NCBI GenBank assembly: GCA_023228725.1
Contig: JALOAQ010000055.1
Location: 1-18,678 of the forward strand
Direction: 5' to 3'
From: Bacteroidales bacterium
Lineage (GTDB): Bacteria > Bacteroidota > Bacteroidia > Bacteroidales > ML635J-15
Length of the DNA stretch: 18,678 bases
A program made the translations under genes and the position numbers. The notes beneath the pieces are model-generated. The model ran no database searches. It saw only the letters and a list, made by a program, of their open reading frames with translations, and was not told the origin of the DNA. Positions within the stretch are counted from its first letter, which is position 1. Each line of letters starts with the position of its first letter. Shown one piece after another: positions 1 to 6,646 of this stretch.

Positions 1-632
1 GCAAACCAATGTTAGAAATGCAAATCGAAAATCTTAAAAGTTTTGGAGTAAAATATATTGTTATTAATATACACCATTATGCCGACCAAATTATTGATTT
101 TGTAAAAGGAAAAAAATTTGGAATAGAAATAGAATTTGCTGACGAAAGAGAGCTATTGTTAGATACAGGCGGTGCTTTAAAAAATGTGAAGAAATTTTTC
201 AAAAAAGGCGATAATTTTTTAGTACATAATGTTGATATTTATTCTGATATAAACTTGAAAAATTTTTATGATTATCATATTGAGAACAAAAGCCTAGCTA
301 CTTTAGCAGTTAGTAATAGAAAAAGTTCTAAACACTTGCTTTTTGATGAAAATTTGCAACTATGTGGCTGGAAATCCTTGTCGGACAATAGGCAAATTAT
401 TAGTATAGAAAAACAAGAATATAAAGAAATGGCTTTTAGTGGAATTTATATGTTTAATTATGATATATTTGATAAAATAACGAAAACAGGTGCATTCCCA
501 ATTATTCCCGAACTTTTAGAAATAACAAAAAGCCAAACTGTTAAGGCCTGGCTTTCAAATGATAACAATATCTTAGATTTAGGTAAACCCGAAGCTTTAA
601 TTAAATATCAAGAAATAATTTCTCGTAAATAA
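1..632 (+). CDS. Sugar-1-phosphate nucleotidyltransferase (MurU-like), 5'-truncated by the window edge
   Basis: The reading frame is open to the first base. Residues K-P precede the first Met (position 9), giving the KPM of the family's N-terminal substrate/NTP loop, so this Met is internal and the GxGxR signature lies outside the window. Counting from that Met, visible motifs are NIHHYADQI (20-28), LLDTGGAL (50-57), the metal-site region HNVDIYSD (73-80; Val where NGD has Gly), AFSGIYMF (142-149) and the C-terminal DLGKPEAL (190-197), which corresponds to the usual W-x-D-x-G-T-P-E-R. The fold is the GT-A-like NTP_transferase domain that joins an NTP to a sugar 1-phosphate. The NIHH motif and short length without a hexapeptide-repeat tail fit the MurU (MurNAc-1-P uridylyltransferase) or mannose-1-phosphate guanylyltransferase-like group. 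The exact sugar cannot be told, and an upstream kinase partner (AmgK-like) is not visible. It is convergent with the thioredoxin gene, 29 nt away. Confidence 0.85.
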   Translation, partial: KPMLEMQIENLKSFGVKYIVINIHHYADQIIDFVKGKKFGIEIEFADERELLLDTGGALKNVKKFFKKGDNFLVHNVDIYSDINLKNFYDYHIENKSLATLAVSNRKSSKHLLFDENLQLCGWKSLSDNRQIISIEKQEYKEMAFSGIYMFNYDIFDKITKTGAFPIIPELLEITKSQTVKAWLSNDNNILDLGKPEALIKYQEIISRK

Positions 633-661
633 ATTTAACTTAGAGGCTTATCTTAGACTTT

Positions 662-1066
662 TTAAATTTTTATTTTATCGGATAATTTTGCTAAAAATTG
701 TATTTTGTCGTGATAACCAACAATTCTTTTCACTTCTTTTCCATTTTCAAATAAAATCATACAAGGAATACCTGTAACTTTGTATTTAGCAGAAATGTTT
801 TTATTATGATCAGTATTGATTTGAGCAATAGTAATTTGAGATTTATACTCTGTTGCAACTTCTTCTAAAATAGGATGCATCATTTTACATGGACGACACC
901 AATCTGCGTAAAAATCTACTAAAACTAATCCGCTTTTAATACCTGCATTAAAATTTGATTCATTTAAAACTTTAATGTCTGATTTCTTTTCTTGTGCAGT
1001 AAGTTCACTTACTGTAAAAATGCCAAAAATAAAGATTGAGGCAAAAATAAAAACTAACTTTTTCAT
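662..1066 (-). CDS. Secreted/periplasmic thioredoxin
   Basis: The 134-residue protein has an N-terminal signal peptide (Lys-Lys then hydrophobic 4-19, likely cleavage near TAQ, 23-25), so the redox domain acts in the periplasm. The thioredoxin fold follows: VLVDFYADWC (48-57), active site W56-C57-R58-P59-C60, and the cis-proline loop GIP (99-101). Arg replaces the Gly of the cytosolic WCGPC motif. An extra Cys at 102 directly follows the cis-proline, where Thr is usual. The domain is of standard size (about 105 residues). It is the last gene of a minus-strand operon, 20 nt downstream of miaA. It probably works as a disulfide reductase or exchange protein; partners are unknown. It lacks the extra insert of TlpA/ResA-type thioredoxins, so a plain thioredoxin domain is the better reading. 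Confidence 0.9.
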   Translation of the reverse strand: MKKLVFIFASIFIFGIFTVSELTAQEKKSDIKVLNESNFNAGIKSGLVLVDFYADWCRPCKMMHPILEEVATEYKSQITIAQINTDHNKNISAKYKVTGIPCMILFENGKEVKRIVGYHDKIQFLAKLSDKIKI

Positions 1067-1086
1067 ATTATTTATTTATTTAATTA

Positions 1087-1998
1087 TTACTTATTTAAAT
1101 TAGATTCAATATACTTAAAAATTTCATTTATTTCGTTTGGAGAAAACCATTTTGTAGTTTTATATCTCTTAAACCAAGTTATTTGTCGTCTTGCAAAATT
1201 TCTTGTGTTTTTTTTAAGTAATTCTATTGCATCTTCCAAAGAACGTTTTTCTTCAATAAACTCAAACAATTCTCTATAACCAATTGTTTGAAGAGCTGGT
1301 AAGTTTTTAGCATGATAAATATCATAAGCTTGCTCTACTAAACCATTTTCCACCATTTTATCAACCCTTGAGTTTATTCTTTTATAAAGTATTTCTCTAT
1401 CCAAATCTATGCCAATTTTTAAAATATTAAAACTTCTTTTAACTCCTTGATTTTTACGAAATTGAGAAAATGGTTTTCCTGTTTGGTAAAATATTTCTAA
1501 AGCTCTAATCAGTCTTTTTGGGTTTTTTAAGTCAACAATATTATAATATTCAGGATCATGTTTTAATAATTCACTCCTCAAATACTCAATGCCATGTTTT
1601 GAGTAAATATTATTAACATATTCTCTAATTTCAGGATCGTGATCTGGCATTTCGTCAACGCCATTTAAAATTGCATCAATATATAAGCCAGAACCACCAA
1701 CTAATATAGCAATATTATTCGATTTGAAATATTTTGTTAATTCATTTATGCAATCATGTTCGTATTGATAAATACTGTAATGCTCCTGAATAGAAACTCT
1801 GTTAATAAAGTGGTGTTTTATACAATTTAATTGTTCAATTTCTGGTTTTGCAACAGCAATTCCAAGCTCTTTGTAAATTTGTCGCGAATCGGCTGAAAAA
1901 ATTTCAGATTTAAAATGTTTGGCAAGTTCAATGCTAATTTCCGTTTTGCCAACTCCTGTTGGACCAAATATTATAATTAAAGTCTTAGTTTTTAACAT
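1087..1998 (-). CDS. miaA: tRNA dimethylallyltransferase
   Basis: MiaA transfers a dimethylallyl group from DMAPP to N6 of A37 in tRNAs that read codons starting with U, the first step of (ms2)i6A formation. The 303 residues match the usual family length. Visible motifs are the P-loop GPTGVGKT (12-19), the tRNA/DMAPP-binding segment SADSRQIYKEL (35-45), AVAKP (48-52), GGSGLYIDA (101-109), the swinging insert with DPEYYNIVDLKNPKRLIRAL, and the C-terminal TIGYREL with RNFARRQITWFKR, all as expected in an intact enzyme. The start Met lies 3 nt downstream of the stop of the pRiA4b ORF-3-like gene, so translation is probably coupled within the operon. Confidence 0.97.
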   Translation of the reverse strand: MLKTKTLIIIFGPTGVGKTEISIELAKHFKSEIFSADSRQIYKELGIAVAKPEIEQLNCIKHHFINRVSIQEHYSIYQYEHDCINELTKYFKSNNIAILVGGSGLYIDAILNGVDEMPDHDPEIREYVNNIYSKHGIEYLRSELLKHDPEYYNIVDLKNPKRLIRALEIFYQTGKPFSQFRKNQGVKRSFNILKIGIDLDREILYKRINSRVDKMVENGLVEQAYDIYHAKNLPALQTIGYRELFEFIEEKRSLEDAIELLKKNTRNFARRQITWFKRYKTTKWFSPNEINEIFKYIESNLNK

Positions 1999-2001
1999 TT
2001 A

Positions 2002-2526
2002 TTAAAAATCATAATCATCAATATTGTCAAAACCTAAATCATCATCATAATCGTCATCATCTTCATAATAATTATCATTAAATTCCTCATCTTCAGCGAT
2101 ATCGTCTATAAAAACTTGTTCTGGTGCTTTCCCTTTAGATAAGGTACAAATAGGAAATTCTAATAAATGATCGGTTTTTTCTATATTTCTTATATTTACA
2201 ATTTCAATAAAAAATGCTCTAATTGAGAAAAAATCAAAAATATAAATATAGCGTTGTCCAAGTTGTGGATCAAAATGAGATAGCCTGGTATCTTCCATTA
2301 ATAAAACATCGCCTTGAGTTTCAGCATCAATTTTGTCCTGCACAATTTCATCTAATTTATCCCATGATTTATTTGATAAATAAAATGTACTTAGAAAACT
2401 AGAATCAAAATTACAAGCATCTTGAATTGCTAAATTCAAATCTAAAAAGCTGTTTTCTTCATGAATTTCTATGTCTCTGACAAAATCTTCGTTTTCGCCT
2501 GATATTAATCTATATTTTATTATCAT
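2002..2526 (-). CDS. Plasmid pRiA4b ORF-3-like protein with acidic tail
   Basis: The 174-residue product resembles the pRiA4b ORF-3 family (also labelled IS1096 passenger TnpR-like). Supporting segments are the N-terminal strand IIKYRL, the DIEIHEENSFLDLNLAIQDA segment (18-37), the FYLSNKSW turn, and a G-Q-x-Y-x-Y-x-F-D-F element around residues 90-99 where relatives usually have a Y-x-Y-D-F-G-D-x-W pattern. The C-terminal 30 or so residues are almost entirely Asp, Glu, Asn and Tyr, a low-complexity acidic tail. The biochemical role of the family is unknown. The family name comes from mobile elements, but here the gene sits 2 nt after the acyl-CoA reductase and 3 nt before miaA, in what I recall as a recurrent chromosomal arrangement in Bacteroidales. 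I therefore read it as a resident gene, not cargo. Confidence 0.75.
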   Translation of the reverse strand: MIIKYRLISGENEDFVRDIEIHEENSFLDLNLAIQDACNFDSSFLSTFYLSNKSWDKLDEIVQDKIDAETQGDVLLMEDTRLSHFDPQLGQRYIYIFDFFSIRAFFIEIVNIRNIEKTDHLLEFPICTLSKGKAPEQVFIDDIAEDEEFNDNYYEDDDDYDDDLGFDNIDDYDF

Positions 2527-2528
2527 AA

Positions 2529-3545
2529 TTATTCAATTAAAAATTTTATAGTATCAACATTATCAGCATATTCATATAAATTAGGTTTTTGACTTTTTCC
2601 AAAATCAAGTTTATTTGCAATATTACTTATTTTTGTAATAATACATTGCAATTCTTCTGAATTTTTATCAATATTTTTAATTAAATCTGTAAGTTCATCA
2701 TAAAATTGATAATTAATAACTGAAACAGCTGAATTAAAATCACTGTTTTCTGTTAATAATATATGCCCAAAACTCTTAAAAGCTACTTTATTCATGGAAA
2801 ATATAGCAAAATGATAATCTAAATTATTAGCATATTTAAAATAGTTTGCTAAAAACGAATATTTTTCAAATGCTTTTGAAATTAAGTCAAAATTGTAATT
2901 TTTTGGTAAATAAAGTTTTGTAACATTTCTGCAGCCTAAACCAAAATATAGAAAAATATCATCAGCCAAATTTTCTAAATCTTCTGCGCTTTCATTTCCG
3001 TCCAAAATTGCAATAGAAGTTCTGTTTTTTCTTAAAATATTTGGCATTTTTGCAAAATAATATTCAAAATAACGGTTTGAGTTGTTACTTCCGGTTGCTA
3101 TTATTTTATCGAAATGTCCGAATAAATTCTCGCTAATTGTAATTTTTTGATCAGAAATATTTCCAAGAATTTTTACTCTTTCTATTATCCATTTCATCAG
3201 AACTTTATCTTTTGAAGATAATTTTATTATTAAAGAATAATTGCAAATAAAACCACTGATAAAGTCGTGAAGCCCAACAGCAGGAATATTGCCGGCCAGT
3301 ACTAATCCTAATCTTTTTGTTTCTCCTGATTTAGGTAAATTATAATTGTTCAGCCAAGAGTGAATTTTATCTTCAGTTAGTAATTTACTCCAAATATTTA
3401 AAGAATATTTTACAAATTCTGGAATAAACCAAGGGTTAGAAGCATATATGAAATCAAAACTAGGAAAATTATTACTATTTTCATTTTCCAAAACCTCAGA
3501 AAATTCTTTTCCTAATGCTACTAGTATTTTAACTCTATCTTTCAT
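2529..3545 (-). CDS. LuxC-type acyl-CoA reductase
   Basis: The 338-residue protein has hallmarks of the LuxC/acyl-CoA reductase family, an aldehyde-dehydrogenase-like fold that reduces acyl-CoA or an acyl-enzyme to the aldehyde with NADPH. A nucleotide-site segment LGLVLAGNIPAVGLHDFISG spans 79-98. The SLIIKLSSKD segment (104-113) matches the ALDH-like Lys region, and IIATGSNNSNRYFEYYF (148-164) is typical. The catalytic Cys lies in FGLGCRNVTKLY (Cys205). It is shorter than bacterial luciferase-operon LuxC (about 480 residues), as expected for the Bacteroidota version. There is no luciferase gene nearby, so light emission is not implied; the natural acyl substrate is unknown. The neighbouring gene in relatives is often a ferredoxin, which I do not see here. 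It is 2 nt upstream of the pRiA4b ORF-3-like gene. Confidence 0.88.
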   Translation of the reverse strand: MKDRVKILVALGKEFSEVLENENSNNFPSFDFIYASNPWFIPEFVKYSLNIWSKLLTEDKIHSWLNNYNLPKSGETKRLGLVLAGNIPAVGLHDFISGFICNYSLIIKLSSKDKVLMKWIIERVKILGNISDQKITISENLFGHFDKIIATGSNNSNRYFEYYFAKMPNILRKNRTSIAILDGNESAEDLENLADDIFLYFGLGCRNVTKLYLPKNYNFDLISKAFEKYSFLANYFKYANNLDYHFAIFSMNKVAFKSFGHILLTENSDFNSAVSVINYQFYDELTDLIKNIDKNSEELQCIITKISNIANKLDFGKSQKPNLYEYADNVDTIKFLIE

Positions 3546-3585
3546 TTTTTAGTTGTGGTTTCAAGATTTTCACATTTCAAAACTT

Positions 3586-4011
3586 CTAATATCCCAACTC
3601 ATCCCAACCAAATTCAGTAGCTTCTTTTAAAACTTCTGTACTTTCATTAGAAACTGCACCTATTATTAATAATATGATAATAAAAAACACAGAAACGCTA
3701 AGACCAATTATAGCCAAAGTTCTACCGGTTTTTAAATTTGTATATGAGCTTTTCTTGTATAAATCCGGCTCTGCTAAATATGTTTTTTTCGTACTTGGAA
3801 AAAGAGCTAAAGCTATTATTGCTAAAATTGGCGAAATAAACACACCACAACAAAGAATTGAAGCTAAAGATATTATTCCCAAACTTAAAATTGCACCCGA
3901 TTTTGGCAGGTTTATTTTAAAATTATAATTATTCTGAAAACTGCTTTGCCTTTCCTGATTTGATGGCTCAGCAAAACCTCTGTTTATATTTTCATTTTGA
4001 TTAGAATCCAT
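3586..4011 (-). CDS. Small two-helix membrane protein, CCC-motif/DUF4190-like
   Basis: The 141-residue protein begins with a polar Asn/Gln-rich segment (1-36). A long hydrophobic hairpin follows, from about 38 to 71, with a Cys-Cys pair at 54-55. Next comes the linker STKKTYLAEPDLY (73-85), TNLKTGRTLAIIGL (91-104), and a second membrane segment (about 98-120). The Cys pair, the Y-x-x-x-P-x-x-Y linker and the K-T-G-R-x-L-A-I-I-G entry to the second helix match the small Bacteroidota 'CCC motif membrane protein' group, related to DUF4190; this one has two Cys, not three. No enzymatic function is known. It is the first gene of the minus-strand run, 40 nt before the acyl-CoA reductase, and may share its transcript. 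Confidence 0.7.
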   Translation of the reverse strand: MDSNQNENINRGFAEPSNQERQSSFQNNYNFKINLPKSGAILSLGIISLASILCCGVFISPILAIIALALFPSTKKTYLAEPDLYKKSSYTNLKTGRTLAIIGLSVSVFFIIILLIIGAVSNESTEVLKEATEFGWDELGY

Positions 4012-4039
4012 ATAAAAGTAATCTTAAATTAATAAAATT

Positions 4040-4047
4040 CAAATTTA
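4040..4047 (-). promoter_or_regulatory. Possible -7 element for the 3586-4011 operon
   Basis: The minus strand reads TAAATTTG, an exact TAnnTTTG match, 28 nt upstream of the start codon at 4011. No TTG lies at the expected 19-21 nt upstream, so only the -7 half supports this site. If used, the leader would be about 20 nt. AT-rich sequence makes chance matches likely. Confidence 0.3.
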
Positions 4048-4078
4048 AACAAATAAATTGTAAATATTATTATAAGGC

Positions 4079-4108
4079 AAAAAAAAGACAGATTAAAATT
4101 AATCCGCC
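4079..4108 (-). terminator. Rho-independent terminator of the outer-membrane barrel gene
   Basis: On the minus strand a 9-bp stem (positions 4108-4100 pairing with 4095-4087, including two G-T wobbles) closes an ATTT loop and is followed directly by eight T residues (4086-4079). It lies 25 nt after the stop codon of the beta-barrel gene at 4134-4628 and separates that gene from the next minus-strand operon. Confidence 0.8.
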
Positions 4109-4133
4109 TTTATAATTTTATTATTTTACTTGA

Positions 4134-4628
4134 TTAAAAAGCAAAAGCTAACCTAAGTGACAGTTGATGAGCACTAGCATTTTTGAATACAATATTTTCA
4201 TAACTAAAAGTAAAATCAAGCCCGTTATCCAATTTATAACCTAATCCAAGGTTAAATGCAAAACGAGTTAAACTTGAAGTAAACCTAGTATTAAAAACTT
4301 TACTAGAAGCAAAATAATGCATACCGCCCAAAGCTAGTTGTGGATAAAATCCACTACGGTTAATGTAATAACGAGCTAAACCCATAAAAGGTATTTGAAT
4401 AGAATATGTATTTTTAGCTAAAACTTGACGATAACTAGCATATCCACCCAAGGCAAGTCCGTCAACTGAACGAATGTCTTGAACAAGTGACAAACCAACA
4501 CCTAACATAGGTTTAGCATTTTCTTTTGTTGGTAATACAAATTCACCATGGAAATTTACTTGAGAAAATAATGCACTCGAACTGATAGCAATAATCCCTA
4601 AAACTAAAATTAATTTTTTCTTTAACAT
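4134..4628 (-). CDS. Small outer-membrane beta-barrel protein
   Basis: The 164-residue protein starts with a signal peptide (Lys3-5, hydrophobic 6-20, cleavage near FSQ, 21-23). The mature part is a run of alternating hydrophobic strands rich in Gly and Tyr (MLGVGLSLVQ, LALGGYASYRQ, IPFMGLARYYI, QLALGGMHYF, FAFNLGLGYKL, GLDFTFSYENI). It ends in LRLAFAF with a terminal Phe, the usual signal for assembly by the BAM machinery. It resembles the small 8-stranded 'outer membrane beta-barrel' or porin-like families of Bacteroidota; no ligand or function can be assigned. It stands alone: own -7 element at 4670-4677 and own terminator at 4079-4108. A decayed paralogue fragment lies upstream at 4749-4892. 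Confidence 0.8.
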   Translation of the reverse strand: MLKKKLILVLGIIAISSSALFSQVNFHGEFVLPTKENAKPMLGVGLSLVQDIRSVDGLALGGYASYRQVLAKNTYSIQIPFMGLARYYINRSGFYPQLALGGMHYFASSKVFNTRFTSSLTRFAFNLGLGYKLDNGLDFTFSYENIVFKNASAHQLSLRLAFAF

Positions 4629-4669
4629 AATAAATTGAATTTTAAATTTAAACTAAAAACTTTTTTTGG

Positions 4670-4677
4670 CAAATATA
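4670..4677 (-). promoter_or_regulatory. -7 element of the outer-membrane barrel gene
   Basis: The minus strand reads TATATTTG followed by CC, an exact TAnnTTTG match. ATG, one base off TTG, sits 19 nt further upstream. The predicted transcription start would leave a leader of roughly 35 nt before the start codon at 4628. Confidence 0.45.
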
Positions 4678-4748
4678 AATATTGTTTTTTTAAATACATA
4701 AATTACTTATAGAAAAATTACCTTTTTAATGGTGTTATTTGTGAAAAA

Positions 4749-4892
4749 CTAAGTAAAATCAATTCTTTTACCTAATTTATAAGCTAATCCAAGCTTAAAT
4801 GCAAAACCTGTAATATTAAAAAAATCTATTTTGCTTTTAAATTTTATAATTGTTTTACTTATATTGCTTATGTTTAATACTATGTTTTCCAT
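4749..4892 (-). pseudogene. Decayed duplicate of the outer-membrane barrel gene (C-terminal part)
   Basis: Positions 4774-4807 match 4231-4264 of the intact barrel gene at 32 of 34 bases, and recognisable similarity continues down to about 4745. In translation the relic reads ITGFAFKLGLAYKLGKRIDFT, against SLTRFAFNLGLGYKLDNGLDFT in the intact gene. The relic then hits TAG because AACTAAAAGT in the intact gene is AACTAAGT here (plus-strand sense), a 2-nt deletion that breaks the frame before the last strands and terminal Phe. Upstream of about 4815 the similarity fades. The residual open frame is only 47 codons and lacks a signal peptide, so it is very unlikely to make a working barrel. Confidence 0.75.
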
Positions 4893-4914
4893 ATCGCGAA
4901 AACTTGGCAAATAA

Positions 4915-4946
4915 TTTGCTTACTGAAAATATAAACTATATTTTTG
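4915..4946 (+). promoter_or_regulatory. Promoter of the six-gene VTC/CotH operon
   Basis: TTTG (4915-4918) and TATTTTTG (4939-4946) are separated by 20 nt, matching the Bacteroidota primary sigma consensus TTTG-N19/20-TAnnTTTG in full. Transcription would start near 4952, giving a leader of about 20 nt before the lipoprotein start at 4973. No operator or riboswitch-like fold is visible between. Confidence 0.7.
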
Positions 4947-4972
4947 TAATTATAATTTAATAAAAATTATTT

Positions 4973-5386
4973 ATGAAAAACTATTTACCAAAATTTCTTG
5001 TGTTCTTTTTTTTAATTCTAACAGGCATTGCTTTTGTTTCATGCGAAAAACCTGAAGGCGAAGGTGGTTATACTACTGTAAAAGGTTCTGTGTGGGGAAA
5101 AAAGTATAATTCTGCTTTTACTTATTTATTAGACGAGTACTTTGTTGCTGACGAAGAAGTATATATTATTTATGGCAATCAACCCGGCTATGGAGAACGT
5201 ACCCGTACAAATTATTTAGGCGAATACAGCTTTAAATATTTACGTCCAGGTAATTATAAAGTATATGTTTATTCAAAAGATTCTGCTTTTACAAATGCAT
5301 CTGGTAAAATTGCAATAGTACATGAATTTGAAATTAAGAAAAAAGATAAACTTGTAGAATTACCACAATTTGTTATTTTTGATTAA
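4973..5386 (+). CDS. Lipoprotein with a carboxypeptidase-regulatory-like (prealbumin-type) domain
   Basis: The 137-residue product has a lipoprotein signal: basic start, hydrophobic 8-22, then FVSC with the lipidated Cys at 24, followed by Glu-Lys-Pro. The mature part is a single all-beta domain. TTVKGSVWGKK opens it, and VYIIYGNQPGYGERTRTN leads to LGEYSFKYLRPGNYKVYVYSKD, whose G-x-Y-x-F-x-x-L-x-P-G-x-Y-x-V pattern is the classic CarboxypepD_reg/Cna-B-like signature. Such domains usually act as structural or docking modules in the envelope. The Cys is followed by an acidic/Gly-rich stretch, which in Bacteroidota can lead to surface export, but the site is not decisive. It is the first gene of the operon, 10 nt before the YD-repeat-like gene. 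Confidence 0.8.
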   Translation: MKNYLPKFLVFFFLILTGIAFVSCEKPEGEGGYTTVKGSVWGKKYNSAFTYLLDEYFVADEEVYIIYGNQPGYGERTRTNYLGEYSFKYLRPGNYKVYVYSKDSAFTNASGKIAIVHEFEIKKKDKLVELPQFVIFD

Positions 5387-5396
5387 ATTTTTAAAT

Positions 5397-5885
5397 ATGA
5401 AAACAATTGTATTAAGCTTTCTTATATTATTTTCTTTACAAACTTTTGGACAAAAAGCCAAAGAATTAAGAAAATATAACATAAAAACTAAAAGCGTCGA
5501 AAAAACAATAGAAAAAGACGGAGAAAAAATTACTTTTATTGAAACTGAAGAAATTTATAACAAAAACGGTAAAATTTTATCAAAAATTGAATATTCTAGG
5601 AATGGTGAGGTGAAAAAGAAAAATATTTATAAATATGATGGCTTTGGAAATGTGATTGAAGAAGAAGAATATGACGCTAAAAAGGAAAATCACTTTTTTT
5701 ATAAATATTCATATAATGCTGACGGTAAGAAAATTAGTCAACTTAAATCAGATATTGATGGCAAATTAATAGAAAAATCTGTATATTCATATGATAGACG
5801 CGGTTTAAGAACTGAAAAAAAAGAATTTGATGCAAAAGGCGAGTTCAAATCTATTAGAAAAATTAGTTATGAATATTTTAAATAA
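5397..5885 (+). CDS. Secreted YD-repeat-like protein
   Basis: I chose the ATG at 5397, not the in-frame ATG at 5370, because the signal peptide (MKTIVLSFLILFSLQTFGQ) begins there and the upstream codons lie inside the preceding gene. The 162-residue product has three related units starting with YKYD (79-81 region), YSYN (104-107) and YSYD (130-133), spaced about 26 residues. Each runs into a beta-hairpin of the type G-x-x-x-E-x-x-x-Y/F-D-A-K/G. This resembles YD/RHS-type or MORN-like exported repeats, but there are too few units for a shell-forming RHS protein. No lipobox is seen, so it is likely periplasmic or secreted. It lies 5 nt before the VTC gene. Function is unknown; it may be an accessory of the polyphosphate/CotH operon. 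Confidence 0.75.
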   Translation: MKTIVLSFLILFSLQTFGQKAKELRKYNIKTKSVEKTIEKDGEKITFIETEEIYNKNGKILSKIEYSRNGEVKKKNIYKYDGFGNVIEEEEYDAKKENHFFYKYSYNADGKKISQLKSDIDGKLIEKSVYSYDRRGLRTEKKEFDAKGEFKSIRKISYEYFK

Positions 5886-5890
5886 TATAA

Positions 5891-6646
5891 ATGTCTAATA
5901 GTCAAGATTTACTGCAAAAATTTAAAGCAATCAGCCTCCACGAAATGGACGAGGTAAAGTTGTTGGACAGAATTGATAGAAAATTTGTTTGCTCTATAAA
6001 AAAGTTTGAAAATATTTTAGAAAAATTAACAGACTTTTATTATGTGCTTGAAATTAATGAAATAAGAAATTTTCAATATTCAACTGTTTATTTTGATACA
6101 AATGATTTTTTGTTTTATACCCAACATCATAATGGTAAAGGAAATAGAAGTAAAATACGACAAAGGTCTTATGTGGAAACTAATGTTAATTTTTTTGAAG
6201 TAAAAAGTAAATCTAATACAGGAAGAACAATTAAATATAGAGTTCCTATTAAAGATTTAAGTACAAATTTTTCTGATAAAAAAGCTAAACTAATTAAAAA
6301 ACACATTGATTTAGATATAGAAAAAATATTTCCAAAAATTACTATAAAATATAAACGAATTACTTTAGTTAGTAAACTGTTTAATGAACGCATAACTATA
6401 GATACTGAATTAAAATATGAGAACGGAATAAAATCTGCTAACTATTCAAATATGGCTATTTTCGAGCTAAAACAATCTAGCAGAGCTTCTTCTCATGCTT
6501 TAAATGTATTGATAAATGAGCGCATTCCCGAAAAATCTATTAGTAAATATTGCTTGGGAATTGCATCTTTATATGAAGGCATCAAAATTAATAATTTTAA
6601 AACGAGATTTAACCAAATTAAAAATATTTGCAATGAAAATACCTAA
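5891..6646 (+). CDS. VTC-domain polyphosphate polymerase family protein
   Basis: The 251 residues form a single VTC domain, the triphosphate-tunnel-like fold that in yeast Vtc4 makes polyphosphate from ATP. The basic and acidic tunnel residues appear in order: RIDRKF (27-32), YFDT (67-70), KIRQRSY (88-94, Arg90 and Arg92), FFEVKSK (101-107), TIKYRVPI (113-120), IKYKRI (152-157), RITIDTEL (167-174), FELKQ (191-195) and SKYCLG (218-223). From memory of Vtc4 these correspond to its catalytic Lys/Arg set and the metal-binding Glu, so the enzyme looks intact. No membrane segment or signal is present, so it is cytosolic unless it docks on the next gene's product. Its 3' end overlaps the DUF4956 gene by 14 nt. 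Whether the product is polyphosphate in this organism is inferred from the family. Confidence 0.88.
   Translation: MSNSQDLLQKFKAISLHEMDEVKLLDRIDRKFVCSIKKFENILEKLTDFYYVLEINEIRNFQYSTVYFDTNDFLFYTQHHNGKGNRSKIRQRSYVETNVNFFEVKSKSNTGRTIKYRVPIKDLSTNFSDKKAKLIKKHIDLDIEKIFPKITIKYKRITLVSKLFNERITIDTELKYENGIKSANYSNMAIFELKQSSRASSHALNVLINERIPEKSISKYCLGIASLYEGIKINNFKTRFNQIKNICNENT

Larger units (their letters stand above)
4629..4972. other. Intergenic region between divergent genes, with a gene relic and two promoters
   Basis: This stretch between the divergent barrel gene and the lipoprotein operon carries three things: the minus-strand promoter of the barrel gene (near 4670), a degraded copy of the 3' part of the same barrel gene (about 4749-4892, strongest at 4774-4807), and the promoter of the plus-strand operon (4915-4946). 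The rest is featureless AT-rich sequence. The relic suggests the region once held a tandem second barrel gene. Confidence 0.75.

Noticed and set aside
2002..2526. The pRiA4b ORF-3 / IS1096 passenger label could suggest a mobile element.
   Set aside because: No transposase, inverted repeats or target duplications are seen, and the gene is embedded in a tight operon with miaA.
2529..3545. Bioluminescence locus because of the LuxC family match.
   Set aside because: No luxA, luxB, luxD or luxE genes are present; LuxC-type reductases in Bacteroidota occur without luminescence.
3674..3928. Open plus-strand frame of 84 codons opposite the CCC-motif membrane protein.
   Set aside because: It is antisense to a well-supported gene, has no domain and no promoter.
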